Shown here piece after piece: positions 1 to 6,049 of a stretch of DNA of 6,256 bases. Source of the stretch: Nitrospinaceae bacterium (GTDB taxonomy: Bacteria; Nitrospinota; Nitrospinia; Nitrospinales; VA-1); NCBI GenBank assembly GCA_029937655.1, contig JAPYPK010000079.1:1-6256 (forward strand). Direction: 5' to 3'. The position numbers and the translations under genes are program-made. The notes below the pieces were generated by a model that was not told the origin of the DNA, did no database searches, and saw nothing but the letters and a program-made list of their open reading frames with translations. The stretch's first letter is position 1. Each line of letters opens with the position of its first letter.

Positions 1-264
1 CTAAACGCAGAACTTCAGTATCCATTTACAAAGGGATTCAGGGGGTTCTTATTCTATGACCGCGGTAACTTGTATGGGGGAGGGAATGATACGAGTACTA
101 CCTCAACAACATGGGATTTAGCAAAGATGAGAGATAGTATTGGCGCAGGAGTTCGTTTCTTAAGTCCGTTTGGACCCATAGGGTTTGCCTATGGAATCAA
201 ATTGGATCAGGCAACCGGTGAGGAATCAGGTGAATTTCACTTCTCTGCAGGTAATTCTTTTTAA
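1..264 (+). CDS. bamA: Outer membrane protein assembly factor BamA, C-terminal fragment (5' end outside window)
   Basis: BamA is the Omp85-family barrel that folds and inserts beta-barrel proteins into the outer membrane. Frame 1 is open from the first base to the TAA at 262-264, giving 87 residues of the C-terminus; the POTRA domains and most of the barrel lie upstream of the window. The fragment shows the Omp85 end pattern: a strand with FYDRGNLYG (compare F-D-G-N in BamA), then R-D-S-I-G-A-G-V-R-F, the SPFGPIGFAYG strand (compare S-P-L-G-P in BamA) and the closing strand GEFHFSAGNSF. That strand ends in Phe, as expected for the C-terminal beta-signal. The Ser/Thr-rich stretch DTSTTSTTWD falls where an extracellular loop is expected. 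Only 20 bases separate it from skp, so the two are probably co-transcribed. The ATG at 70 is internal and not a start. TamA is an alternative, but the skp neighbour favours BamA. Confidence 0.9.
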   Translation, partial: LNAELQYPFTKGFRGFLFYDRGNLYGGGNDTSTTSTTWDLAKMRDSIGAGVRFLSPFGPIGFAYGIKLDQATGEESGEFHFSAGNSF

Positions 265-284
265 TCTTTGAATAGGGGTTTTTC

Positions 285-827
285 ATGCTTAGTGGTTTTA
301 TTTCGACGTGGCAGTTTACTAAGAGGTTTTGTTGTTTTTTGACTATATTTTTTATGTTTGCGCAGGTGTCCCCTGCTCACGCAAAAGATGTACGAGTTGG
401 TGTTATCGATATTCAGGCAGCGGTTACCGGTACCAAGGAGTGGAAAAAGGAGTTTGCTTCGTTTAAAACCAAATTTCAAAAAGAAAAAGTTACAATTGCT
501 GCAAAAGAAAAGAACTTAAAAAAAATGATCGAAAATCTTAATAAGCAAAGCATGGTGCTTAGTCCGGAATTAAAGAAGAAAAAAGAAGAGTCCTTGCTTA
601 AAAAAAAGAAAGAGTTTGAGCGTCATGTGCAGGATAAAAACGAAGAATTTGCCAAAAGTGAAAAAGCAATCACGAACAAAATTTTAAAGAAAATGGTGAA
701 AATAGTTAAAGATTTAGGTGAAAAAAAGAAATTCACAATGATACTGGAAAAGAAAGTTGGTCTTTATTTTGACCAATCAGTTGACCTCACGGCACTGGCA
801 ACCCGAACCTACAATAAAACGAAATAA
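285..827 (+). CDS. skp: Skp/OmpH family periplasmic chaperone
   Basis: Skp is a trimeric 'jellyfish' chaperone that holds unfolded outer-membrane proteins in the periplasm and hands them to BamA. The 180-residue product opens with a Sec signal peptide: a hydrophobic core at about residues 15-29 and an AHA cleavage motif at 31-33, leaving a mature protein of about 147 residues. The mature start V-R-V-G-V-I-D-I-Q matches the first strand of the OmpH family. Residues about 50-140 are very rich in Lys and Glu and look like the long helical coiled-coil arms. The end (about 146-172) returns to a short strand/helix section (F-T-M-I-L-E-K-K-V-G-L-Y-F), as in the family. The start is supported by AGGGG at 274-278, six bases before the ATG. 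Position directly after bamA is the classic arrangement. The usual next gene, lpxD, is absent. Two in-frame A-AAA-AAG heptamers occur in the Lys-rich part (602-608, 722-728). Confidence 0.88.
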   Translation: MLSGFISTWQFTKRFCCFLTIFFMFAQVSPAHAKDVRVGVIDIQAAVTGTKEWKKEFASFKTKFQKEKVTIAAKEKNLKKMIENLNKQSMVLSPELKKKKEESLLKKKKEFERHVQDKNEEFAKSEKAITNKILKKMVKIVKDLGEKKKFTMILEKKVGLYFDQSVDLTALATRTYNKTK

Positions 828-841
828 GATAAAGACCTGCG

Positions 842-883
842 AACATAATCTAGCTTTGCGAAAAGGGTTTATAAGATTATGTT
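842..883 (+). other. Intercistronic inverted repeat (possible RNA hairpin) between skp and fabZ
   Basis: AACATAATCT at 842-851 is the perfect reverse complement of AGATTATGTT at 874-883, a 10-bp stem around a 22-base loop. Inside the loop, CTTT at 854-857 can pair with AAAG at 862-865 around GCGA, a GNRA-type tetraloop. No U-tract follows, so it is not a standard intrinsic terminator. It ends seven bases before the AGGAG of fabZ and would bury the upstream ATG at 879. A role in mRNA processing, stability or control of fabZ translation is inference only. Confidence 0.5.
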
Positions 884-890
884 GTGTTTG

Positions 891-895
891 AGGAG
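891..895 (+). promoter_or_regulatory. Shine-Dalgarno sequence that sets the fabZ start
   Basis: AGGAG lies seven bases before the ATG at 903. It favours this start over the in-frame ATG at 879, which has only AAAAGGG at 11 bases upstream and lies in the right arm of the inverted repeat. A second ATG follows at 906. Confidence 0.75.
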
Positions 896-902
896 CCAGT
901 CT

Positions 903-1352
903 ATGATGGATATTGATGAAATTAAAAGGGTCATTCCTCACCGGTACCCTTTTTTATTGGTGGATCGCGTGATTGAGTGTGATATGGAATCACGCATTGT
1001 TGGTATAAAAAACGTCACTGCGAATGAGCCGTTTTTCAACGGGCATTTTCCGGAATACCCGATCATGCCAGGAGTTCTGATCATTGAAGCCCTTGCTCAG
1101 GTTGCTTGCATTCTTGCTTTAAAAACGTTAAAAAAAGAGGGGCACGGTTCGGTTTTTTTTACAGGGATTGATGGAGCAAAGTTTCGGCAACCGGTGCGCC
1201 CGGGAGATCAATTAAGGTTGGAATTACTTAAGATAAAACAAAGGGGGACATTATTTCGTTTTCAAGGCAGCGCTTATGTTGGTGACAAGCTAGCTGCAGA
1301 ATGTACCCTTCAGGCAATGTTGGGAAAAGATACGGGTGATTCTGTAAACTAG
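903..1352 (+). CDS. fabZ: 3-hydroxyacyl-[acyl-carrier-protein] dehydratase FabZ
   Basis: FabZ is a cytoplasmic hot-dog-fold dehydratase that converts (3R)-hydroxyacyl-ACP to trans-2-enoyl-ACP in fatty-acid elongation. It competes with LpxA and LpxD for hydroxyacyl-ACP, hence the common linkage to lipid A genes. From the ATG at 903 the product is 149 residues, the usual family length. Visible motifs are IPHRYPFLLVDR at 11-22, the catalytic-His motif GHFPEYPIMPG at 47-57 (His48), the catalytic Glu62 in IIEALAQ, and the F-R-Q-P-V-R-P-G-D strand in the second half. The start at 903 is preferred because of AGGAG at 891-895 and because the added N-terminus from the ATG at 879 (MLCLRSQS) has no counterpart in typical FabZ. 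Relative to the bamA-skp-lpxD-fabZ-lpxA order of many proteobacteria, lpxD is missing upstream. FabA is unlikely given the length and lpxA context. Confidence 0.95.
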   Translation: MMDIDEIKRVIPHRYPFLLVDRVIECDMESRIVGIKNVTANEPFFNGHFPEYPIMPGVLIIEALAQVACILALKTLKKEGHGSVFFTGIDGAKFRQPVRPGDQLRLELLKIKQRGTLFRFQGSAYVGDKLAAECTLQAMLGKDTGDSVN

Positions 1353-1373
1353 CCTAGCAAGATAAGGAAGTGA

Positions 1374-1404
1374 CAGGCAACCCTCCCCGGTGGTTTTTAT
1401 CCTG
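1374..1404 (+). other. Possible weak structured element in the fabZ-lpxA spacer
   Basis: The 96-base gap 1353-1448 holds no gene. Within it CAGG (1374-1377) can pair with CCTG (1401-1404), and AACC (1379-1382) with GGTT (1392-1395), around a GC-rich loop. The right side contains TTTTT at 1394-1398. The pairing is short and asymmetric, so a terminator or attenuator is only a possibility. No convincing -35/-10 pair was found for a separate lpxA promoter. Confidence 0.2.
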
Positions 1405-1448
1405 CACATTTTTACTTAAAATTCTAAATTACAGGTAAAAGTTATACA

Positions 1449-2219
1449 GTGGCTATACATAGCAACTCTGAAATTCACTCCAGCGCTGAGTTAGGGCAAA
1501 ACGTTCGGGTTGGGCCGTTTTCTACTATTGGGCCAGGAGTGAAAATTGGGGATCAAACGGAAATTGGACCCAACGTTCATATTGAAGCCGGTACAGTTGT
1601 GGGGGCGGATTGTCGAATTTTTCATGGGGCATCCATTGGGGGGGATCCGCAGATAGCAGGTGTTCGCGATATTGTATCTTCCGTAGAAATTGGTGATCAA
1701 ACTACGGTGCGAGAGTTTGTGACAATTCACCGTTCCGCTAATGAGAATGAAAAAACAATGGTGGGTAAGGGTTGCTTAATCATGGCTTATGCTCACATCG
1801 CCCATGATTGTGTTATAGGAGACAACGTGGTTCTTGTCAACGCAACTTCACTTTCAGGTCATATCATTGTTGAAGATCGTGCTTTTATTTCCGGGATGAT
1901 AGGGGCTCACCAATTTGTTCGATTCGGGAAGCTTTCGATGACTGGAGGTATGAGTCGAATTGTAAAAGATATACTTCCATTTTCGACTGTGGAAGGAAAC
2001 CCTGCCCGGCTCATTGGAGCAAACGCAATAGGCCTCAAAAGAGCAGGAATAGCACCTGCTGTGAGGAGTGGGTTAAAAAAAGCAATTAGCTTTATTATGC
2101 ATGACGAGCTAAATATTACCCAGGCGATTAAAAAAATAGAAGAAGAAATTGAAATGTCAGATGACATTCGTTACCTTGTCAACTTTGTAAATCAATCCAA
2201 TCGAGGAATTATTAGATAA
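1449..2219 (+). CDS. lpxA: Acyl-[ACP]--UDP-N-acetylglucosamine O-acyltransferase LpxA
   Basis: LpxA performs the first step of lipid A synthesis, moving a (3R)-hydroxyacyl chain from ACP to the 3-position of UDP-GlcNAc in the cytoplasm. The 256-residue product has the left-handed beta-helix hexapeptide repeats (V-R-V-G-P-F, I-G-P-G-V-K-I-G, I-G-P-N-V-H-I) over about residues 14-160, then a helical C-terminus. The motif AYAHIAHDC at 113-121 puts the catalytic base at His119 (His125 in E. coli). His138 in SGH and His154 in AHQF fit E. coli His144 and His160 with the same offset of six. By that offset, the acyl-length 'ruler' position Gly173 of E. coli is Gly167, which would allow a long chain (inference). 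The start is GTG at 1449: an in-frame TAA lies at 1425-1427, no ATG, GTG or TTG intervenes, and MAIHSNSEIHSSAEL fits the family N-terminus. The ribosome binding site is weak (CAGG about 13 bases upstream). Its stop overlaps the next start in TAATG. Confidence 0.96.
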   Translation: MAIHSNSEIHSSAELGQNVRVGPFSTIGPGVKIGDQTEIGPNVHIEAGTVVGADCRIFHGASIGGDPQIAGVRDIVSSVEIGDQTTVREFVTIHRSANENEKTMVGKGCLIMAYAHIAHDCVIGDNVVLVNATSLSGHIIVEDRAFISGMIGAHQFVRFGKLSMTGGMSRIVKDILPFSTVEGNPARLIGANAIGLKRAGIAPAVRSGLKKAISFIMHDELNITQAIKKIEEEIEMSDDIRYLVNFVNQSNRGIIR

Positions 2220-3181
2220 TGGCAGAATGTAAAATAGGAGTTGTTGGAGTTGGGAAAATGGGCGAATACCATGTCGGCGTATTGTCTGATATACACGAAG
2301 CTGAATTGGTTGGTGTTGTAGATAGTGATCAAAAACGCGCCAAAATAATTTCCGAGCGTTATAAGACTTCAAATTACAAGGACTATAAGGAACTTTTTAA
2401 AAAAGTTGATGCGGTTGTTGTTTCTGTCCCGACTTCCATGCATTATTCGATTGCCAAAGAATTCATAGAAGCAGGAATTCACACTCTATTAGAAAAGCCA
2501 TGTACAAATGACCTAGGACAAGCGGAAGAGCTGTTCGAACTTGCTGCTAAGAAAAATATAACTCTTCACATAGGTCATGTAGAAAGATTTAATGGTGCAG
2601 TTCAGGAATTGTTTAAAATTGTAAAAGACCCAATATATATTGAGTGCAGGCGCATGAGCCCATTCTCGCCTCGAATCAAGGATGATGGAGTCGTGCTTGA
2701 CGTCATGATCCATGATATTGATATTGTCCTTAACCTTGTTGAGTCTGATGTGGTCAATATCAATGTAATTGGAAATTCAGTTTTTTCTAAGCGAGATGAT
2801 TTGATCAACGCCCAAATAGAATTTGAAAACGGTTGTATCGCGAATATTTTAGCAAGTCGGGTATCTCAAAATAAGGTAAGGACGCTTGAAGTAACGCAAA
2901 AGAAATCGTCCATATTACTCGACTATACGGAGCAAGAAATTTTTGTTCATCGCCAGTCTTCTTCTGAAAGTCAATTGAGCCCAGGTTCGCTAAGATATAA
3001 GCAGGAATCACTGGTGGAACGGATTTTTGTCCACAAGGATAATCCCCTCAAACTGGAGCTTAAGCACTTTATAGATTGTGCGGCAAATGGTAACCGGAGA
3101 AAATTCTCCGTAAAGAAGGAATTAAATTCTTTAAACATCGCATTACAAATACTCAGTCTCTTCAAGTCTGGAAGGTCGTAG
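2219..3181 (+). CDS. Gfo/Idh/MocA family NAD(P)-dependent oxidoreductase (possible GnnA-type UDP-GlcNAc 3-dehydrogenase)
   Basis: This 320-residue protein has the two-domain layout of the Gfo/Idh/MocA sugar dehydrogenases. The N-terminal Rossmann fold carries GVGKMG at 10-15 (GxGxxG), an Asp at 35 ending strand two, and the family EKP motif at 92-94. GHVERFN at 119-125 leads into the C-terminal alpha/beta domain, which carries DVMIHDID at 161-168 with His165 in the usual catalytic position. The substrate cannot be read from the sequence. Context is the best clue: in Acidithiobacillus ferrooxidans the related gnnA, with the aminotransferase gnnB, lies near lpxA and makes UDP-GlcNAc3N for amide-linked lipid A. 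Here no gnnB is present, so that role is inference. The ATG at 2219 shares its A with the lpxA stop (TAATG), which indicates translational coupling; GAGGA at 2203-2207 is 11 bases upstream. Family confidence is high, specific function low. Confidence 0.85.
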   Translation: MAECKIGVVGVGKMGEYHVGVLSDIHEAELVGVVDSDQKRAKIISERYKTSNYKDYKELFKKVDAVVVSVPTSMHYSIAKEFIEAGIHTLLEKPCTNDLGQAEELFELAAKKNITLHIGHVERFNGAVQELFKIVKDPIYIECRRMSPFSPRIKDDGVVLDVMIHDIDIVLNLVESDVVNINVIGNSVFSKRDDLINAQIEFENGCIANILASRVSQNKVRTLEVTQKKSSILLDYTEQEIFVHRQSSSESQLSPGSLRYKQESLVERIFVHKDNPLKLELKHFIDCAANGNRRKFSVKKELNSLNIALQILSLFKSGRS

Positions 3182-3238
3182 TTTCCCCCAGGAATTAAAC
3201 ATTCCCTAACGGCGCACCTCCAACCTTCGTCTTATTAA

Positions 3239-4051
3239 ATGTCAGATTCAGAAAAAAAAATAGGGCTACTAGCTGGGGCGGGAGAAGTCCCCGCATATTT
3301 TGCAAGGCAAGCCGCCGAAAGGGGGATACGGATTACCGCAGTTTCGTTTTCAGATGAAATACACTCTAAGTTGGAACCCCTTGTGGAAAAGGCCTATTCT
3401 ATTGGAATAGGAAAACCTGGAAAAATTTTCAAAACATTTAAAGATGAAAATATAACTGATCTTGTAATGTTAGGAAAGGTGGATAAAAAAATAATTTTTC
3501 GCCCCAGCTTCTTCGATCTACGCGCGATTAAATTTTTTAAAAATCTTGTTAGCCAGGAAGACAAAACACTTCTTTTGGGGGTGATCAGGGAAATAGAAAA
3601 AGAAGGATTGAATGTCCTGGACCAAAAAGAGCTGTTAGGGGAAGTATTTCCAGATAAAGGTGTTCTTACCAAAAGAAAACCATCGATCAAAGAAATGGAA
3701 GATATAAACTATGGCATTCCAATTGCCAAAAAGCTTGCTGATATGGAAATTGGCCAAACGATTGTGGTGAAAAACAAAACGGTGGTTTCGGTCGAGGCAA
3801 TTGAAGGAACAGATAGAGCATTAGAAAGGGGTTGCGAGTTATCACGGGGAAAATGTGTTGCCGTTAAAGTAAGTCGGACTAATCAGGACTATCGTTATGA
3901 TGTTCCTGGTATTGGGACACAAACAATGGAGAGCCTGAAAAATGGGGGAGCTTCGGTATTGGCAGTGGAAGCAGGAAGGGTAATGGTTGTTGAACAGAAA
4001 AAAGTAGTAGAGATGGCAAACCGAGCTAAAATATCTATAGTGTGCGTGTAA
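3239..4051 (+). CDS. lpxI: UDP-2,3-diacylglucosamine diphosphatase LpxI
   Basis: LpxI hydrolyses UDP-2,3-diacylglucosamine to lipid X (2,3-diacylglucosamine 1-phosphate) and UMP. It replaces the unrelated LpxH in many alphaproteobacteria, deltaproteobacteria and other lineages. The 270-residue product fits the family. An N-terminal domain begins KIGLLAGAGEVPAYF (7-21) and includes LVMLGKVDKK (75-84). The C-terminal catalytic domain has VEAIEGTDRALERG (185-198) and the signature KVSRTNQDYRYDVPGIG (210-226). Asp217 or Asp221 in that signature should match the catalytic Asp225 described for the Caulobacter enzyme. The start is bounded by an in-frame TAA at 3236-3238 directly before the ATG. No Shine-Dalgarno sequence lies close to it; the nearest AGGA is about 45 bases away. 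The gene lies 57 bases after the oxidoreductase and 57 bases before lpxB, which uses its product. An A9 run occupies codons 5-8 (3252-3260). Confidence 0.95.
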   Translation: MSDSEKKIGLLAGAGEVPAYFARQAAERGIRITAVSFSDEIHSKLEPLVEKAYSIGIGKPGKIFKTFKDENITDLVMLGKVDKKIIFRPSFFDLRAIKFFKNLVSQEDKTLLLGVIREIEKEGLNVLDQKELLGEVFPDKGVLTKRKPSIKEMEDINYGIPIAKKLADMEIGQTIVVKNKTVVSVEAIEGTDRALERGCELSRGKCVAVKVSRTNQDYRYDVPGIGTQTMESLKNGGASVLAVEAGRVMVVEQKKVVEMANRAKISIVCV

Positions 4052-4085
4052 AAAATAAGCTGTTTTACCGCGTTCAAATTTTTTA
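4049..4085 (+). repeat. AT-only inverted repeat spanning the lpxI stop
   Basis: TAAAAAAT at 4049-4056, which includes the lpxI stop codon, is the perfect reverse complement of ATTTTTTA at 4078-4085; the loop is 21 bases. The stem is entirely A/T, so it would be weak. A near-identical arrangement occurs at 6050-6086. The rest of the gap to lpxB shows no promoter or ribosome binding site. Confidence 0.3.
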
Positions 4086-4108
4086 TTCATACTTTCATAG
4101 TAATATTA

Positions 4109-5281
4109 ATGACAGGCACGTTTATCCGGTTTCTAATTATTGCTGGAGAAGCTTCTGGGGATATGCACGGAAGCGGATTGGTCCGTGCAATAAAAAATTA
4201 TCATCCTAACTGTGAGTTTAGCGGATTGGGTGGTAACCACATGCGTAGGGAGGGAGTAAAGACATTCTATGATATTGATCGTATGGGGGCGGTTGGTATT
4301 GTAGAGGTATTAGGGGATCTACCTCATTACTTTAACGTATACAATAAACTTTCCAGTGAAATAAAAAGTGGTAGCTATGATGCGGTGATTTTTATTGACT
4401 ACCCAACTCTTAATCTTCGCCTTGCAAAATTATGTCACAAGCATTCCTGCCCAGTACTTTACTTCATCAGCCCTCAGGTTTGGGCTTGGCGCAAGGGTAG
4501 AATAAAACAGATTCAACGCACGGTGGATAAAATGTTTGTTATCTTTCCCTTTGAGGAGGTTTTGCTGAAAGAGAAAGGAGTTGATGCGGAGTTTGTGGGT
4601 CACCCCTTTATCGAAACCGTGAGAACTACCATGACTCGTGATGAAGCGATGAAAGAATTTTCGTTGGATTCTACAAGAAAAATCATTGGATTGATGCCAG
4701 GAAGTAGAAATAGCGAGCTTAATTTTTTGCTCGATCTTATGGTCGACTCGGCGAAAGAAATTAAAAAAAATCTCAAAGACTGTCAATTTGTTTTACCGCT
4801 TGCTGATACGTTGAACTCCAAGGATGTCCGAGATCGGATAAAATCTAATTCGCTTGATATAAGAATCGTGGAAGGAAAATCATATGACGTAATGAATTGT
4901 TGCGATTTTTTAATCATTGCTTCTGGTTCGGCAACCCTTGAGGCAGCTTTGCTTGGATGTCCAATGGTTATTGTATATAAATTAAACTGGATCACTTACT
5001 GGTTGGCACGAGCGTTAGTTAAAATTAAATTATATGGACTGGTTAATATTGTAGCCGGAGAAGAAGTGGTCAAAGAACTGATACAGGGCAAGGCCACTGT
5101 GAAAAATATTACAAAAGAAGTGGTGATGATTTTGAATGATTCAGAAGGGCGTGAGAACCTGCGATCCAATCTCTTGCAAGTTCGTAAATCTCTAGGCGAA
5201 CCAGGTGTATTAGATAGAGTTGCAGAGCGTATGATAAAGTTTCTTAGGGAGCGAAGTCAGGATGAAAAAATTTCTATTTAA
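4109..5281 (+). CDS. lpxB: Lipid-A-disaccharide synthase LpxB
   Basis: LpxB is a peripheral inner-membrane glycosyltransferase of family GT19. It condenses UDP-2,3-diacylglucosamine with lipid X to give the beta-1,6 tetraacyl disaccharide 1-phosphate. At 390 residues it is full length. Motifs in order are AGEASGDMHG (12-21), the Gly-rich SGLGG (38-42), FIDYPTLN with Asp97 (95-102; E. coli Asp98), SPQVWAWRKGRI (121-132), VGHPF (163-167), LMPGSRNSEL (195-204), ASGSATLEAALLG (271-283), and LVNIVAGEEVVKELIQG (311-327) matching the LPN-x-L-A region of the family. All expected nucleotide- and acceptor-site motifs are present, so it should be active. The start at 4109 lacks a clear Shine-Dalgarno sequence. 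No ATG, GTG or TTG lies in frame between the lpxI stop and this ATG, and the start sits at the usual distance from the AGE motif. The last 20 bases overlap the next gene. Confidence 0.97.
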   Translation: MTGTFIRFLIIAGEASGDMHGSGLVRAIKNYHPNCEFSGLGGNHMRREGVKTFYDIDRMGAVGIVEVLGDLPHYFNVYNKLSSEIKSGSYDAVIFIDYPTLNLRLAKLCHKHSCPVLYFISPQVWAWRKGRIKQIQRTVDKMFVIFPFEEVLLKEKGVDAEFVGHPFIETVRTTMTRDEAMKEFSLDSTRKIIGLMPGSRNSELNFLLDLMVDSAKEIKKNLKDCQFVLPLADTLNSKDVRDRIKSNSLDIRIVEGKSYDVMNCCDFLIIASGSATLEAALLGCPMVIVYKLNWITYWLARALVKIKLYGLVNIVAGEEVVKELIQGKATVKNITKEVVMILNDSEGRENLRSNLLQVRKSLGEPGVLDRVAERMIKFLRERSQDEKISI

Positions 5282-5939
5282 CTTTATTTTCCCATATTTA
5301 TTGTATGTACTAATATTCGTTTGGTGTTGGACAATTCGGGAATCTCGGGGGAAAAAAAAGTCAGAAGATTGCATCCAAAATAATTCCGGAAGTTATATTT
5401 TAACCTTATGGCATGGGCGCATTTTTTATTTGTTTTATCGCTTGCGCCGAAGATCCGATTTTCATTTATTGATAAGCCCCAGCGTAGACGGTGATTTACT
5501 TGCAAGATTAGCTAAATTGATGGGTTATTCGGTAATTCGTGGATCAACGTTCAAAAAAGCAGTATCGTCAACACGCTCATTAATAAAAATACTCAAGCGT
5601 GGCGAGAGAATTATTATTATTGCTGATGGTTCACGCGGTCCACGATTGAAAGTCCAGTCGGGTTGCATTCAGATTGCTGGAATCACTAACTCGCCACTTA
5701 TACCCATGACTTATGGTGCCATGCGTAAAATTGAATTGAACACTTGGGATCGGTTTATACTCCCATTGCCTTTTACTTATTGCACAATAAACTTCGGTGA
5801 TCAAATTTCTGTACCGCATCGTCCTGACGGGGAAGTAATCCAAAAAAAACAGAAAGAACTAGAAGAATCCCTCAACCTTCTCACCGAAGCAAGTGAGTCA
5901 TTGGAGGTATCTATAAATCAATTAAATCAAGTGTTTTAG
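5262..5939 (+). CDS. DUF374 lysophospholipid acyltransferase-family protein, LpxJ-like lipid A secondary acyltransferase
   Basis: The 225-residue protein has a hydrophobic N-terminal segment (about 4-24), consistent with inner-membrane anchoring, then an acyltransferase core of the DUF374 type. Seen motifs are LTLWHGR (47-53) with the likely catalytic His51, SPSVDG (72-77), GYSVIRGST (88-96), ADGSRGPR (121-128), where this family usually has D-G-P-R-G-P, and a PLIPMTYGA segment (145-153). The C-terminus (about 192-225) is a Glu/Lys-rich helix. DUF374 includes LpxJ of Helicobacter and Campylobacter, which adds a secondary acyl chain to the lipid A precursor; genes of this kind are often near lpxB, kdtA and lpxK. 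That function is inferred from family and position. AGGGAG at 5246-5251 is 10 bases before the ATG. The 20-base overlap with lpxB suggests coupled translation. kdtA, msbA and lpxK do not follow directly. A more general phospholipid acyltransferase role cannot be excluded. Confidence 0.85.
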   Translation: MKKFLFNFIFPYLLYVLIFVWCWTIRESRGKKKSEDCIQNNSGSYILTLWHGRIFYLFYRLRRRSDFHLLISPSVDGDLLARLAKLMGYSVIRGSTFKKAVSSTRSLIKILKRGERIIIIADGSRGPRLKVQSGCIQIAGITNSPLIPMTYGAMRKIELNTWDRFILPLPFTYCTINFGDQISVPHRPDGEVIQKKQKELEESLNLLTEASESLEVSINQLNQVF

Positions 5940-6049
5940 TATTTTAATTTTATCAATTTTTGAAAATATAAAGTCTTGTTTGAAAAAAAAGTGGACTTAT
6001 GCTAAGTTTCCCTATTCTCCGCAACGCTTTATAAATAAAGAAGTAATCC

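Noticed and set aside
70..264. ATG at 70 as the start of a separate 64-residue gene
   Set aside because: The frame is open from base 1 and the upstream residues continue the BamA barrel pattern; the Met is internal.
879..902. Longer fabZ starting at ATG 879
   Set aside because: The extension has no FabZ-like residues, its ribosome binding site is poor, and its ATG lies in the inverted repeat. AGGAG at 891-895 fits the ATG at 903.
1411..1448. Promoter for lpxA from TTTACT (1411) and TATACA (1443)
   Set aside because: The spacing is 26 bases, far from the 16-18 expected.
3191..3205. GGAAT-TAAAC-ATTCC hairpin before lpxI as a terminator
   Set aside because: The stem has only five pairs and no T-run follows; the operon probably continues through it.
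3252..3260. A9 run at the start of lpxI as a phase-variation tract
   Set aside because: lpxI is expected to be essential, A-runs of this length are common in this AT-rich window, and the frame is intact.
4049..4111. LpxI-LpxB readthrough fusion, since both genes share a frame and no other stop lies in the 57-base gap
   Set aside because: Nineteen stop-free codons are expected often by chance, the gap encodes no recognisable linker, and both genes have complete termini.
4430..4786. Minus-strand 118-codon open frame inside lpxB, and the other minus-strand frames across the window
   Set aside because: They lie opposite well-identified + strand genes and show no family motifs; they are antisense shadows.
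5956..5967. ATTTTTGAAAAT after the acyltransferase gene as an intrinsic terminator
   Set aside because: It is an A/T-only stem with a tiny loop and no following T-run, so it would be too unstable.
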